The notes: generated by a model not told the origin, from the letters alone. Shown: positions 8,895 to 17,399, numbered from the stretch's first letter. The stretch is 64,000 bases of DNA from Actinomadura rupiterrae (GCF_024172125.1 NZ_JAMZEA010000002.1:372001-436000), one strand, 5' to 3'. Translations and numbers: made by a program.

Positions 8895-10156
8895 GCAAGC
8901 CAGTCGTCGCGGTCGTCCAGCCGTACAGCTCGGGGGCGATGCTCGCCCCGCTGCTGCGCGCGGCGGGGCTGAGCCCGGTGGCGGTCATGGACTGCGTCGG
9001 GCCGGCGCTGGAGCCGCTGCGGGCCGCGCACGTCCCGGAGAACTACGACGTGGTGGTCAACCACCACGGCGACACCGCGCAGACGATCGCCACCCTCGGG
9101 GCGCTGAACCCCACCGCCGTCTTCACCTCGGTGGACATGGCGCTGCACCTGACCCAGGAGCTCGCGGAGGCGCTCACCCCGGACGAGGCCAACGTCCCGG
9201 AGCTGATCGACGCCCGCCGGCACAAGTACCTGATGCACCAGGCGCTCGCCGCCGCCGGGCTGCCCATCGCCCGGCAGATCTGCACGACCGACCCGGCCGA
9301 GGTGGAGGACTGGATCGCGCGCGAGGGCCTCGCCGGGCGCGACCTGGTGATCAAGCCGTCGTCCAGCGCCGGGATCGTCAACGTCGGCCGCGCGCCCGGC
9401 GGCGAGGGCTGGCGCGAGCACTTCGACGCCATCCTCGGCCACTACGACAAGAACGGCGTCCTCGCCGAGGACGTGCTGGTCATGGAGCACCTGACCGGCA
9501 CCGAGTACGCGGTCGACACCGTCAGCCACCACGGCCGCCACTCCATCACCGACATCATCCGGTACGACCGGGCGCAGTACGGCGACGGCATCGCCGTCTA
9601 CAACGCCGTCGAGTGGATGCCGTACGCGCCGGACGACGCCGTCCTCGGGCCGCTGATGGAGTACGCGCTCGCCGCGCTGGACGCGGTCGGCCTGCGGCAG
9701 TGGGCCGCGCACACCGAGATCATGATGACCGAGGACGGCCCGCGGCTGCTGGAGGTCAACGCGCGGCTCGCCGGGATCGGCCACCCCACCCTGACCGAGA
9801 TCGGCACCGGGGAGAGCCAGCTCACCCGGACCGTGGACGTCTGCGCCGGCCGCGGCGACCAGATGCCGGACGGGTTCACGCTGAAGCGGAAGGTGCTGGC
9901 CGTGTTCGTCAAGGCTTACACCTCCGGTGTCGTCCGCAACGCCGAGATCCTGGACGAGGCGCGCTCGCTGCCGAGCTTCCACTCCACCTTCCGGCTGGTG
10001 TCCACGGGCGACCGGGTCGAGGCCAGCACCGACATCCACACGAGCATGACGATGGGCTACATCACGCTCGCCCACGAGAGCACCGAGCAGCTCTACGCGG
10101 ACCGGGACGTCATCCGCAAGCTGGAGCAGCAGCTCATCATCGACCCCGAAGGGTGA
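8891..10156 (+). CDS. ATP-grasp carboxylate-amine ligase 2
   Basis: A 421-aa ATP-grasp ligase, only distantly similar to ligase 1. Visible elements are an N-terminal Rossmann-like domain, the lysine-bearing strand LVIKPSSSAGIVNVG near residues 155-170, and the catalytic metal segment LLEVNARLAGIGHPT near 290-305. The family couples carboxylates to amines through acyl phosphates, as in dapdiamide, bacilysin and many dipeptide pathways. The ATG overlaps the stop of the exporter gene. With ligase 1 it suggests a peptide of at least two amide bonds made without an NRPS. Substrates cannot be read from sequence. Confidence 0.85.
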   Translation: MSKPVVAVVQPYSSGAMLAPLLRAAGLSPVAVMDCVGPALEPLRAAHVPENYDVVVNHHGDTAQTIATLGALNPTAVFTSVDMALHLTQELAEALTPDEANVPELIDARRHKYLMHQALAAAGLPIARQICTTDPAEVEDWIAREGLAGRDLVIKPSSSAGIVNVGRAPGGEGWREHFDAILGHYDKNGVLAEDVLVMEHLTGTEYAVDTVSHHGRHSITDIIRYDRAQYGDGIAVYNAVEWMPYAPDDAVLGPLMEYALAALDAVGLRQWAAHTEIMMTEDGPRLLEVNARLAGIGHPTLTEIGTGESQLTRTVDVCAGRGDQMPDGFTLKRKVLAVFVKAYTSGVVRNAEILDEARSLPSFHSTFRLVSTGDRVEASTDIHTSMTMGYITLAHESTEQLYADRDVIRKLEQQLIIDPEG

Positions 10157-10163
10157 ACCCGAA

Positions 10164-11534
10164 GTGACCCGTGAGTCCCTGACCGAGGCGTACCTCAAGG
10201 AGAGCGCCGGGCTGCCGCTGAGCGAGCTGATCGGCGACCTGCCGAAGTCGGAGTTCCTGAACTCGCTCTACCGCGAGCGCTACCTGTCCCGTCCGGTGTT
10301 CCTCGGGCGCGAGGAGCAGCAGCAGCTCGCCGCGGACCTGGAGAACTTCCGGTCCGCGCTGCTCAGCCTGCCGGACAAGCTGTACGGCGGCGACCTCGCG
10401 GCGTTCGCGCGGGCCGTCGGGATGTCCGAGGTGCAGGTCTCGGCCGTCCTGCGCAGCCGCGGGCCCGAGCCGACCCGCGTCGGACGGCTCGACATGTACG
10501 CCGACGCGACCGGCCTGAAGGTGCTGGAAGTGAACATGGGCGGCTCGCTCGGCGGGCTGGACAACCCCGACATGAGCCGTCCGCTGCTGGCGCACCCGGT
10601 CCTGTCCTCGTTCGCCGAGCGGCACGGCCTGACGTACGTGGACACGCTGCAGGAGCTGGTGGACAGCGTGTTCGCCGAGACCGGGTTCGAGCCGGGCTCG
10701 CGTCCGGTGGTCGCGATGTGCGACTGGCCCAAGAGCTTCGACAAGCTGCGCAACTACATGACGCACTACTGCGAGCGCTGGCAGGAGATGGGCCTCGACG
10801 CGCACCCCTGCCACATCGGGCACCTGGACGTCCGCGACGACGGCGTCTGGCTCGGCGAGCGCAAGGTGGACATCATCTACCGGATGTTCCTCATCGAGGA
10901 CCTCATGGAGTCCGACGAGGCGCCCGCGCTGATGAACCCCGTCCTGGACGCGGCGCACCGCGGCCAGGTGAAGATCTTCACCCCGATGGACGCCGAGGTC
11001 TTCGCCAGCAAGGGCGCCCTCGCGATGCTGTCGGACGAGCGGAACCGCGGGCTGTTCTCGGCCGCCGAGCTGGCCAGCCTGGACCGGATCCTGCCGTGGA
11101 CGCGGATGGTCCGCCAGGACAAGGTGACGCTGGAGACCGGCGAGAGCGTCGACCTGGTCGACTACGCGCTCGCCAACCAGGAGCACCTGGCGCTCAAGCC
11201 CACCCAGCTGCACGGCGGCACGGGCGTCGTGCTCGGCTGGCTCCCCGAGGTCTCGGCGGAGGAGTGGCGCGAGCAGATCACGGCCGCCGTGGACGGTCCC
11301 TACGTGCTGCAGCGGCGGGTCGTCCCGGTGCCGGAGATGTTCCACGACGAGAATGGCGACCTGCACCCGTGGATCGTCGCCTGGGGCATCTTCACGATGG
11401 TGAGCGGCTACGGCGGCGGATTCACCCGGGCCATCTCGGTGTCGTCCGGGTACGAGCTGATCAACCTGGCCAACGGCGCGAACATCGGCGGCGTGCTGCA
11501 CGTCGGCGCCGACGCCGCGCCCGCGGCCGGGTAG
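10164..11534 (+). CDS. Divergent ATP-grasp-like protein (circularly permuted / glutathionylspermidine-synthase-like)
   Basis: A 456-aa soluble protein starting at GTG 10164, seven bases after the previous stop. It has the acidic, metal-binding-like segment LKVLEVNMGGSLGG in its first third and a lysine-containing strand ALKPTQLHGGTGVVLGW near residues 345-360. This order is reversed from ordinary ATP-grasp enzymes and is typical of circularly permuted members. I infer a third amide- or ester-forming step, or an N-terminal capping reaction. The assignment rests on two motifs and context, so a different nucleotide-dependent function is possible. It is the last gene of the coupled operon; a TTAAC-containing stretch follows. 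Confidence 0.6.
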   Translation: MTRESLTEAYLKESAGLPLSELIGDLPKSEFLNSLYRERYLSRPVFLGREEQQQLAADLENFRSALLSLPDKLYGGDLAAFARAVGMSEVQVSAVLRSRGPEPTRVGRLDMYADATGLKVLEVNMGGSLGGLDNPDMSRPLLAHPVLSSFAERHGLTYVDTLQELVDSVFAETGFEPGSRPVVAMCDWPKSFDKLRNYMTHYCERWQEMGLDAHPCHIGHLDVRDDGVWLGERKVDIIYRMFLIEDLMESDEAPALMNPVLDAAHRGQVKIFTPMDAEVFASKGALAMLSDERNRGLFSAAELASLDRILPWTRMVRQDKVTLETGESVDLVDYALANQEHLALKPTQLHGGTGVVLGWLPEVSAEEWREQITAAVDGPYVLQRRVVPVPEMFHDENGDLHPWIVAWGIFTMVSGYGGGFTRAISVSSGYELINLANGANIGGVLHVGADAAPAAG

Positions 11535-11606
11535 GGGTGCTTAGCCAACGGTTAACAGCGGCATAAAGGGGTGCCGGGGGCCGCGAGTGGCTGCGAGGTT
11601 CGGAAC

Positions 11607-11840
11607 GTGGCCGTACGACGTGGCGAATTCCCCGGCGCCCCTTCGCCATCCGGGCGTCCGGGCGCCGTGGCGCGGGCGTTCCGGGCGCTGCCCGCGGCGC
11701 ACCGGGAGATTCTGACCGAGACCTGGTTCCGGCGGCGGACGGTCGACCAGGCCGCCGCCGTCCTGGGACTCCCTGTCGAGGACGTCAAGCTGCGCGTCTA
11801 CCAGGCGCTCCGCGCGCTCGCCGTCGCGCTCGACGGCTGA
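11607..11840 (+). CDS. Small sigma-70 region-4-like protein
   Basis: A short basic protein of about 77 aa whose C-terminal 55 residues form an ECF sigma region 4 helix-turn-helix (RALPAAHREILTETWF, then VDQAAAVLGLPVEDVKLRV). No region 2 is present, so it cannot bind the -10 element as a normal sigma factor does. It may act as a stand-alone DNA-binding regulator or be a remnant. GTG 11607 was chosen because GAGG lies eight bases upstream; GTG 11571 would add 12 residues. It follows the biosynthetic operon on the same strand, so local regulation is possible but unproved. Confidence 0.55.
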   Translation: MAVRRGEFPGAPSPSGRPGAVARAFRALPAAHREILTETWFRRRTVDQAAAVLGLPVEDVKLRVYQALRALAVALDG

Positions 11841-11897
11841 GGGCGGGCCGGGGTGGCTGAGGTCGGGCCGGGGCGTTGGGTCGGCTGAGGGTCGGCC
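11835..11897. repeat. 20-bp tandem repeat spanning the stop codon
   Basis: The unit GGCTGAGGGCGGGCCGGGGT begins at 11835, is repeated at 11855 with two changes, and restarts at 11883 after an 8-bp insert. The first TGA is the stop of the region-4 protein; each copy regenerates TGA. It ends just before the convergent LysR gene. Confidence 0.8.
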
Positions 11898-11904
11898 GTC
11901 CGGA

Positions 11905-12786
11905 TCAGTCGTCCTGGTGGACGAGGTCGCGGACGACCTGGACGAAGTCGTCGACCAGCGGGCCGGGCGCGGCCCAGGCGAGCGCGACGCGCAGCGGCTC
12001 GACGTCGGTCAGCGGGATCCAGGCCAGGTCGGGGCGCGTGTAGTAGTGGCCCATGCTGGCGGGCGCGAAGCAGATCGCGGCGCCTTCGGCGACCTGTTCG
12101 AGCATCTCCTCGACGTTGTCGTTGGTGGGTCCCCAGACCGGGGACGAGCCGTCCGGGCGGGGGTTCACCGCCCACCAGTCGACCCAGGCGCGGGGTGCGC
12201 GTTCGGTCCACATGAGCGGTTCGTCCGCGACGTCCATGATCGACAGGCCCGGACGGGACGCCAGCGGGTGCGCGATCGGCAGGCCGACCACGCGCGGCTC
12301 GGTGTGCACGATCTCGGAGTCCAGGCCGGACAGGTCGGCGGGCAGCCAGGCGAATGCGACGTCCACCCGGCCGTCGCGCAGTGCCGGGACCTCGCCGCCC
12401 CAGTCGAACCGCTTCGGCTCGACCCGGACGCCCGGATTGCGGCGGGCGAACTCGGCGCGGGCGCGGGTCGTCAGCTCGCCCGCTCCGGTCGCCTCGAACC
12501 CCACGCGCAGCACGCCCGAAACCGCGCGGCGGTGCCGTTCGGCCACGGCGAGCAGGCCGTCGGCAGCGGCGAGCGTCCGGCGCGCCTCGGCGACCACGTC
12601 CCGTCCGGCGGCGGTCGGGGCCATCCCGCCCGGACGCCGCTCGAACAGCCGCAGCCCGAGTTCGGTCTCCAGCCTGCGCAGCGCGTACGAAAGCGCGGGC
12701 TGGCTCACGTACAGGGACGCGGCCGCCCGTCCGACGTTGCCCGCGTCCGCGATCGCGACCAGGTACCGCAGCTCCCGGAGTTCCAC
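11905..12786 (-). CDS. LysR-family transcriptional regulator
   Basis: A 293-aa regulator. The N-terminal winged helix-turn-helix (residues 1-60) reads ELRELRYLVAIADAGNVGRAAASL followed by VSQPALSYALRRLE, a clear LysR signature. Residues 90-290 form the effector-binding periplasmic-binding-like domain. The GTG start at 12786 places the HTH at the expected N-terminal position. It is transcribed divergently from the SDR gene at 12869 with an 82-bp gap holding an inverted repeat, the usual arrangement for a LysR protein controlling its divergent neighbour and itself. The ligand is unknown. Confidence 0.92.
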   Translation of the reverse strand: MELRELRYLVAIADAGNVGRAAASLYVSQPALSYALRRLETELGLRLFERRPGGMAPTAAGRDVVAEARRTLAAADGLLAVAERHRRAVSGVLRVGFEATGAGELTTRARAEFARRNPGVRVEPKRFDWGGEVPALRDGRVDVAFAWLPADLSGLDSEIVHTEPRVVGLPIAHPLASRPGLSIMDVADEPLMWTERAPRAWVDWWAVNPRPDGSSPVWGPTNDNVEEMLEQVAEGAAICFAPASMGHYYTRPDLAWIPLTDVEPLRVALAWAAPGPLVDDFVQVVRDLVHQDD

Positions 12787-12796
12787 CCTGGGATGA

Positions 12797-12820
12797 TAAA
12801 CGCCCTTTATGGCGTGAGTT
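12797..12820. promoter_or_regulatory. Candidate LysR operator in divergent promoter
   Basis: ACGCC at 12800-12804 and GGCGT at 12811-12815 form an inverted repeat around CTTTAT, in an AT-richer patch between the LysR and SDR starts. Position and symmetry fit a LysR site; binding is inferred. Confidence 0.45.
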
Positions 12821-12868
12821 GATCTCTGTCTTGGACGTCCGGCCGCGCCAGGGTGGATAACTCTGGTC

Positions 12869-13708
12869 ATGAGCGAACAGCGAGTGTGGTTGATCACGGG
12901 TGCGACGTCGGGGTTCGGGCGGGCGATCGCGGAGGCGGCGCTCGGCGCGGGCGACGTCGTGGTGGCGGCGGCGCGCCGTCCCGAGGCCCTGGACGACCTG
13001 GTGGCCGCGCATCCCGACCGGGTGCGGGCGATCAGGCTGGACGTCACCGACCAGGCCGCCATCACGGCCGCGGTCGCCGAGGCGGTGCTGTGGCACGGCC
13101 GGATCGACGTCCTGGTGAACAACGCGGGACGCGGCATGCTCGGCGCGGTCGAGGAGACGACCGACCGGGAGCTGCGCGAGCAGATGGAGCTGCACTTCTT
13201 CGGGCCCGCGGCGCTGGTCCGGGCCGTCCTGCCGCACATGCGGCGGCAGGGGACGGGCGCGGTCGTGCAGATGAGCAGCATGGGCGGCCGGATGTCGTTC
13301 CCCGGCGCGGGCGCCTACTCGGCGAGCAAGCACGCGCTCGAAGGGCTGACCCTGGCGCTGGTCGGCGAGGTCGCCGGGTTCGGGATCAAGACGCTGATCG
13401 TGGAGCCGGGCGCTTTCCGCACCTCGTTCGCGGGGACGGGCGCGCTCGCGCAGACGGCCGAGATGCCCGAGTACGCCGACGTGGTCGGCCCGGTCCGCCG
13501 GAACCTGCCCGCGAGCGACGGCAACCAGCCGGGCGACCCGGCCAAGGCCGCCGCCGCGATCCTCGCCGCGCTGGACGCGGACGAGACGCCGCTCCGCCTC
13601 CCGCTCGGCGCCGACGCGCTGGACGCGATCGAGGCCGCCGCCGCCCGCGACCGCGCGGACGCCGCGGCCTGGGAGAAGGTCGCCCGCGGCACCGACTTCG
13701 ACGCCTGA
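12869..13708 (+). CDS. Short-chain dehydrogenase/reductase
   Basis: A 279-aa classical SDR. It shows the N-terminal nucleotide-binding motif TGATSGFG (residues 10-17), the NNAG motif (LVNNAGRG) near residue 88, and the catalytic S...Y-x-x-x-K set in SSMGGRM and YSASK (about residues 136-154). The length is at the upper end of the family. An Arg-rich AARRPE after beta-2 suggests NADP(H) preference. It is divergent from a LysR gene and likely to be its target. The substrate cannot be inferred. A perfect terminator hairpin follows the stop. Confidence 0.92.
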   Translation: MSEQRVWLITGATSGFGRAIAEAALGAGDVVVAAARRPEALDDLVAAHPDRVRAIRLDVTDQAAITAAVAEAVLWHGRIDVLVNNAGRGMLGAVEETTDRELREQMELHFFGPAALVRAVLPHMRRQGTGAVVQMSSMGGRMSFPGAGAYSASKHALEGLTLALVGEVAGFGIKTLIVEPGAFRTSFAGTGALAQTAEMPEYADVVGPVRRNLPASDGNQPGDPAKAAAAILAALDADETPLRLPLGADALDAIEAAAARDRADAAAWEKVARGTDFDA

Positions 13709-13723
13709 CCTGCATGGTCATTC

Positions 13724-13758
13724 CGGACGCCCCGGGGGTCCGTCCTCCGGGGCGTCCG
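13724..13758 (+). terminator. Intrinsic terminator-like hairpin after the SDR gene
   Basis: A perfect 12-bp stem, CGGACGCCCCGG paired with CCGGGGCGTCCG, with an 11-base loop begins 16 bases after the SDR stop. No T-tract is present, as is usual in high-GC actinobacteria. Confidence 0.75.
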
Positions 13759-13903
13759 CATGGCGTCGGCATCGCGTCCGCATGGCGTCCGGATGTGGAC
13801 GGGGTGGGAAGGGAGGGGTTGCCGGGGCGGGGTGGTCGGCTTACCGTGCGCTTGTCATGGACTTGTTGTCGGGGGCAACAAATCGAACCGCGCGGAGGTC
13901 TCT

Positions 13904-15784
13904 GTGCGCAGCTTCCCACCCCGGACCCTCGTCCTCGGCCTCGTGACGGCGCTCGGCGCTCTCGGGGCCGCCACCCTCCCGGCGCACGCCGCGCCGGTCA
14001 CCGGACGGCTCGCCGAGCGGGCCGCACCCTCGAACGCTCCATACCTGGACGCTCGACGACCTGTTCGAGAACGCGTCGAGGATCTGCTAAAGCGGATGAC
14101 CCTGGACGACAAGCTCGGCCAGATGACCCAGGCCGAGCGTGGCGGGGCCACCCCGCAGGACGTCACGACGTACCGGCTCGGCTCGATCCTGTCCGGTGGC
14201 GGCTCGGTCCCCGACCCGAACACCCCGCAGGCCTGGGCGGACATGGTCGACGGCTACGAGCGCGGCGCGCTGGCGACGCCGCTGAAGATCCCGATGGTGT
14301 ACGGCGCGGACGCCGTCCACGGGCACAACAACGTGTACGGCGCGACGGTCTTCCCGCACAACATCGGGCTTGGCGCGACCCGCGACCCCCGGCTCGTCCG
14401 GAAGATCGGGCGGGCGGTCGCCGAGGAGGTCGCGGGCACGGGCGTGCAGTGGACGTTCGCGCCGTGCCTGTGCGTCGCGCGCAACGACCGCTGGGGCCGG
14501 ACGTACGAGTCGTTCGGCGAGGTGCCGGACCTGCCGGCCGCGATGACGACCGAGATCGTCGGGTTCCAGGGCGAGCGGCTCGGCGCCGGGCCCGCGTCCA
14601 TCCTCGCGACCGCCAAGCACTACGTCGGCGACGGCGGGACGACCGGCGGCAAGGACCAGGGCGACACGCAGGTCTCCGAGGCCGAGCTGCGGCAGGTCCA
14701 CCTGCCGCCGTTCCGCGAGGCCGTCCGGCGCGGTGTCGGGTCGGTGATGGTCTCGTACAGCTCGTGGAACGGCGTCAAGATGCACGGCAACAAGTACCTG
14801 ATCACCGACGTCCTGAAGGGCGAGCTGGGGTTCCGGGGCTTCGTGGTCAGCGACTACAACGGCATCGACCAGATCGGCGGCGGGGAGCCCGGCCTCACGC
14901 CCGAGCGCGTCACGGCGGCGGTGAACGCGGGCATCGACATGTTCATGCAGCCGTGGGACTGGAAGCAGTTCATCGACACGCTGCGCGGTGAGATCGCCAA
15001 CGGGCACGTCCCGATGTCGCGGATCGACGACGCGAACCGCCGCATCCTCACGGTGAAGTTCCAGATGGGGCTGTTCGAGCACCCGTTCGCGGACCGCTCC
15101 TGGCAGCGCACCTTCGGGTCGGACGAGCACCGCGCGCTGGCGCGGAAGGCCGTCGCCGAGTCGCAGGTCGTGCTGAAGAACGCCGGGAACGTGCTGCCGC
15201 TGCCGCGCGGCGCCGGGAAGATCTTCGTCGCGGGCAGGAACGCCGACGACATCGGCAACCAGACCGGCGGCTGGACGCTCACCTGGCAGGGCCAGTCCGG
15301 GCCGGTCACCAAGGGCACCACGATCCTCCAGGGCATCCGGAACACCGTCCGGCCGGGGACGACCGTCACCTACAGCAAGGACGGCTCGGGCATCGACAAG
15401 TCCTACAAGGTCGCGGTCGCGGTCGTGGGGGAGACCCCGTACGCCGAGTTCATGGGCGACCGCCCGGACGGCATGGGCCTGGACGACCAGGACCTGAGCA
15501 CGCTCGCGACGCTGCGCGCGTCCGGCGTCCCGGTCGTGGTGGTGATGGTGTCGGGTCGTCCGCTGGACATCGCCTCGCAGCTGTCCGGATGGAACGGGTT
15601 CGTCGAGTCCTGGCTGCCGGGAACCGAGGGCCAGGGTGTTGCGGACGTGCTCTTCGGAACCGTCCGGCCGTCCGGAAGGCTGCCGGTCAGCTGGCCGCGC
15701 TCCGCGTCCCAGGAGCCCGTGAACAGGGGCGATGGCAAGTCGCCGCTGTTCCCTTACGGGTTCGGCCTCACGTACCGCCACTAA
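13904..15784 (+). CDS. Secreted glycoside hydrolase family 3 (beta-glucosidase type)
   Basis: A 626-aa exported enzyme. GTG 13904 gives a Sec signal peptide (MRSFPPRTLVLGLVTALGA, cleavage near AHAAP). The GH3 N-terminal barrel follows, with MTLDDKLGQMTQ, the substrate-binding KHYVGDG segment and the nucleophile segment VVSDYNGID (the Asp of SDYN). The C-terminal alpha/beta domain starts near residue 400 (ESQVVLKNAGNVLPL) and ends with the family motif LFPYGFGLTY. GH3 enzymes of this type cleave beta-glucosides and cello- or laminari-oligosaccharides outside the cell. It is a single gene; with the GH1, GH6 and CebR systems in this window it fits cellulose breakdown. Confidence 0.92.
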   Translation: MRSFPPRTLVLGLVTALGALGAATLPAHAAPVTGRLAERAAPSNAPYLDARRPVRERVEDLLKRMTLDDKLGQMTQAERGGATPQDVTTYRLGSILSGGGSVPDPNTPQAWADMVDGYERGALATPLKIPMVYGADAVHGHNNVYGATVFPHNIGLGATRDPRLVRKIGRAVAEEVAGTGVQWTFAPCLCVARNDRWGRTYESFGEVPDLPAAMTTEIVGFQGERLGAGPASILATAKHYVGDGGTTGGKDQGDTQVSEAELRQVHLPPFREAVRRGVGSVMVSYSSWNGVKMHGNKYLITDVLKGELGFRGFVVSDYNGIDQIGGGEPGLTPERVTAAVNAGIDMFMQPWDWKQFIDTLRGEIANGHVPMSRIDDANRRILTVKFQMGLFEHPFADRSWQRTFGSDEHRALARKAVAESQVVLKNAGNVLPLPRGAGKIFVAGRNADDIGNQTGGWTLTWQGQSGPVTKGTTILQGIRNTVRPGTTVTYSKDGSGIDKSYKVAVAVVGETPYAEFMGDRPDGMGLDDQDLSTLATLRASGVPVVVVMVSGRPLDIASQLSGWNGFVESWLPGTEGQGVADVLFGTVRPSGRLPVSWPRSASQEPVNRGDGKSPLFPYGFGLTYRH

Positions 15785-15808
15785 CTGGCCTATAAAGGTC
15801 ATATGTCG

Positions 15809-15860
15809 GCTTGACCGTGGCCGTGGGGAGAGGTCAACGGTATTAGTGGAACGGTCAAGC
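15809..15860. promoter_or_regulatory. Long inverted repeat upstream of the 24-aa ORF
   Basis: GCTTGACCGT at 15809-15818 is exactly complementary to ACGGTCAAGC at 15851-15860, 32 bases apart. A third GGTCAA half-site lies at 15832. It lies between the GH3 stop and the 24-aa ORF and could be an operator array or an RNA hairpin. Confidence 0.6.
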
Positions 15861-15887
15861 ACAAAAGTGACTGAAGGGGCGGGAACG

Positions 15888-15962
15888 ATGAAGAAGGTCG
15901 TCATCCACAAGTCCGGACCGGTCGCGCTGCGCGGCTCCGCCAGCGCCAAGCACGCGGGCTGA
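15888..15962 (+). CDS. 24-aa peptide, paralogue of the ORF at 22480
   Basis: A tiny ORF, not assignable to a known family. It starts with the basic stretch MKKVVIHKS, continues with GPVAL, and ends in KHAG. It is preceded by GGGGCGGG with good spacing. A second ORF 6.5 kb away (22480-22557) matches it at most positions in the pattern V-[IL]-x-H-[KR]-[ST]-GPVAL-x-G-x-AS-x-[KR]-HAG and has a nearly identical ribosome site. That makes chance unlikely. It is 167 bp upstream of an MFS gene on the same strand. It could be a RiPP-like precursor, a regulatory leader peptide or a small signalling peptide. There is no Cys, so it is not lanthionine-forming. Confidence 0.6.
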   Translation: MKKVVIHKSGPVALRGSASAKHAG

Positions 15963-16129
15963 CGCCGCTGAGCGGCACCGGCGACGGCGGCCCGGCGGAC
16001 GCGGAGGGCGTCCACCGGGCCGCCGCATGCCAGCCTCCCGAACAGTCGCCGTCCGACGCTCTGTCCGAGGCTCCGCCCGGCGCCACCCCGCCCGACGGGA
16101 CGCCGGTCGAGGAGGCGTCCGGGGGCGGG

Positions 16130-17377
16130 ATGGGCGCGCGGTACAACCTGCTGCTCGCCGCGTACCTGACCTCGTCGCTCGGCAACTGGATCTACAAGGT
16201 CGCGCTGCCGCTGCTGATCCTGCACCGGACCGGCTCGGCCGTGCAGACGGGCGCCGTCTACACACTGGAGTACGCGCCGTTCCTGCTGCTGTCGATCCCC
16301 GGCGGGGTGCTCGCCGACCGCTTCCCGCGCCGCCTGGTGCTGGTCGCGGGCGACCTCGGCGCGGGCGTCGTCGCGTCCGTGCTGGCGTTCATCGTGATCG
16401 CGCACGGCCCGATCTGGACGATCTACATCGCCGCGTTCGTGCTGGCCTGCGCCGAACCGGTCTACCACCCGGCGTTCCAGAGCATCATCCCCGAGATCGC
16501 GCCGCCCGGACGGCTCGGCGCCGCCAACGCGCGCCTCTACGGCGGCGACAACCTGCTGAACCTGCTCGGCCCAGTGGCGGCGGGCGGCATCGTCACGCTC
16601 ATCGGCCACGGCCCCACGATCTTCCTGGACGCGGCGACCTTCCTCATCTCGGCGGCGCTCATCGCCTCGATGTCCCGCTTCCGCGCCGCGTCCGCCGCCG
16701 TCCCCGAACCGCGGTCGGCCGCACGGACGCGCGTGCGGGACGAGATCCGGGAGGCGGCGCGGTACGCGGCGAAGTCGCCGACGCTGCGCGCCGGGGCGCT
16801 GATGTTCGCGATGAGCAACCTGCTCATCTGGTCCGTCCAGGCGAACTTCGTGTTCTACGTGTCGCACTACCACGGCTTCGGGCCGACGCTCGTCGGCGTG
16901 ATGATCGGCCTCCAGGGCGCGGGCGCGCTGCTCGGCGCGATGCTCACGCAGCGGCTGCTGTCGCGCGGGCGCGCGCCGGGGCGGCTGCTCGTCCTGCTGA
17001 CCGGCGTCCAGGGCGTCACGTTCCTGGCGCTGGTGCCGGCCCGGCACGTGGTCGACATCGGCGCGGCGTGGATGGCCGTATTCGTGTGCGGCGCGATCGT
17101 GAACGTCTCCTGGTTCACGCTGCGCCAGCAGATCACCCCGGCCCGGCTGCTCGGACGCGTCGTCGCGACGACGCGGATGGTCGCCTATTCCACGATCCCG
17201 GTGGGAACGCTCGCGGCGGGCCTGCTCGAATCGTCCTTCCACGATATGTACGCCGTTCTCGCGACCGTCGGATGCGCGGCCATCGCGATGGCATTGGTCG
17301 CGTCCCGGACGGCGCTGGCCCGTCCTGCCGAAACCGACGCGGGCCCGGTGGGAAAAGAAGTTGCGGACGCGGAATGA
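16130..17377 (+). CDS. MFS transporter (EntS/MacA-like efflux type)
   Basis: A 415-aa protein with 12 predicted membrane helices. The first is LLLAAYLTSSLGNWIYKVAL and the loop-2/3 motif is GGVLADRFPRR. The helix-4/5 region AEPVYHPAFQSIIPEI is typical of the siderophore/macrolide efflux branch of MFS. The start at ATG 16130 follows GGGGGCGGG. It is the next gene after the 24-aa ORF and stops 22 bp before a tRNA-like gene. Context suggests export of a product connected with the small peptide, but this is inference. Confidence 0.85.
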   Translation: MGARYNLLLAAYLTSSLGNWIYKVALPLLILHRTGSAVQTGAVYTLEYAPFLLLSIPGGVLADRFPRRLVLVAGDLGAGVVASVLAFIVIAHGPIWTIYIAAFVLACAEPVYHPAFQSIIPEIAPPGRLGAANARLYGGDNLLNLLGPVAAGGIVTLIGHGPTIFLDAATFLISAALIASMSRFRAASAAVPEPRSAARTRVRDEIREAARYAAKSPTLRAGALMFAMSNLLIWSVQANFVFYVSHYHGFGPTLVGVMIGLQGAGALLGAMLTQRLLSRGRAPGRLLVLLTGVQGVTFLALVPARHVVDIGAAWMAVFVCGAIVNVSWFTLRQQITPARLLGRVVATTRMVAYSTIPVGTLAAGLLESSFHDMYAVLATVGCAAIAMALVASRTALARPAETDAGPVGKEVADAE

Positions 17378-17399
17378 GAACGCCAGAGTAATCCCCGAT

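Noticed and set aside
14087..17242. A 1051-codon open frame on the minus strand across the GH3 and MFS genes
   Set aside because: It covers two recognised genes of the opposite strand and has no recognisable domain; long antisense frames are expected at this GC content.
16027..17391. A 454-codon + strand frame overlapping the MFS gene in another frame
   Set aside because: The translation is Arg/Gly/Pro-rich low-complexity; the frame at 16130 gives 12 membrane helices.
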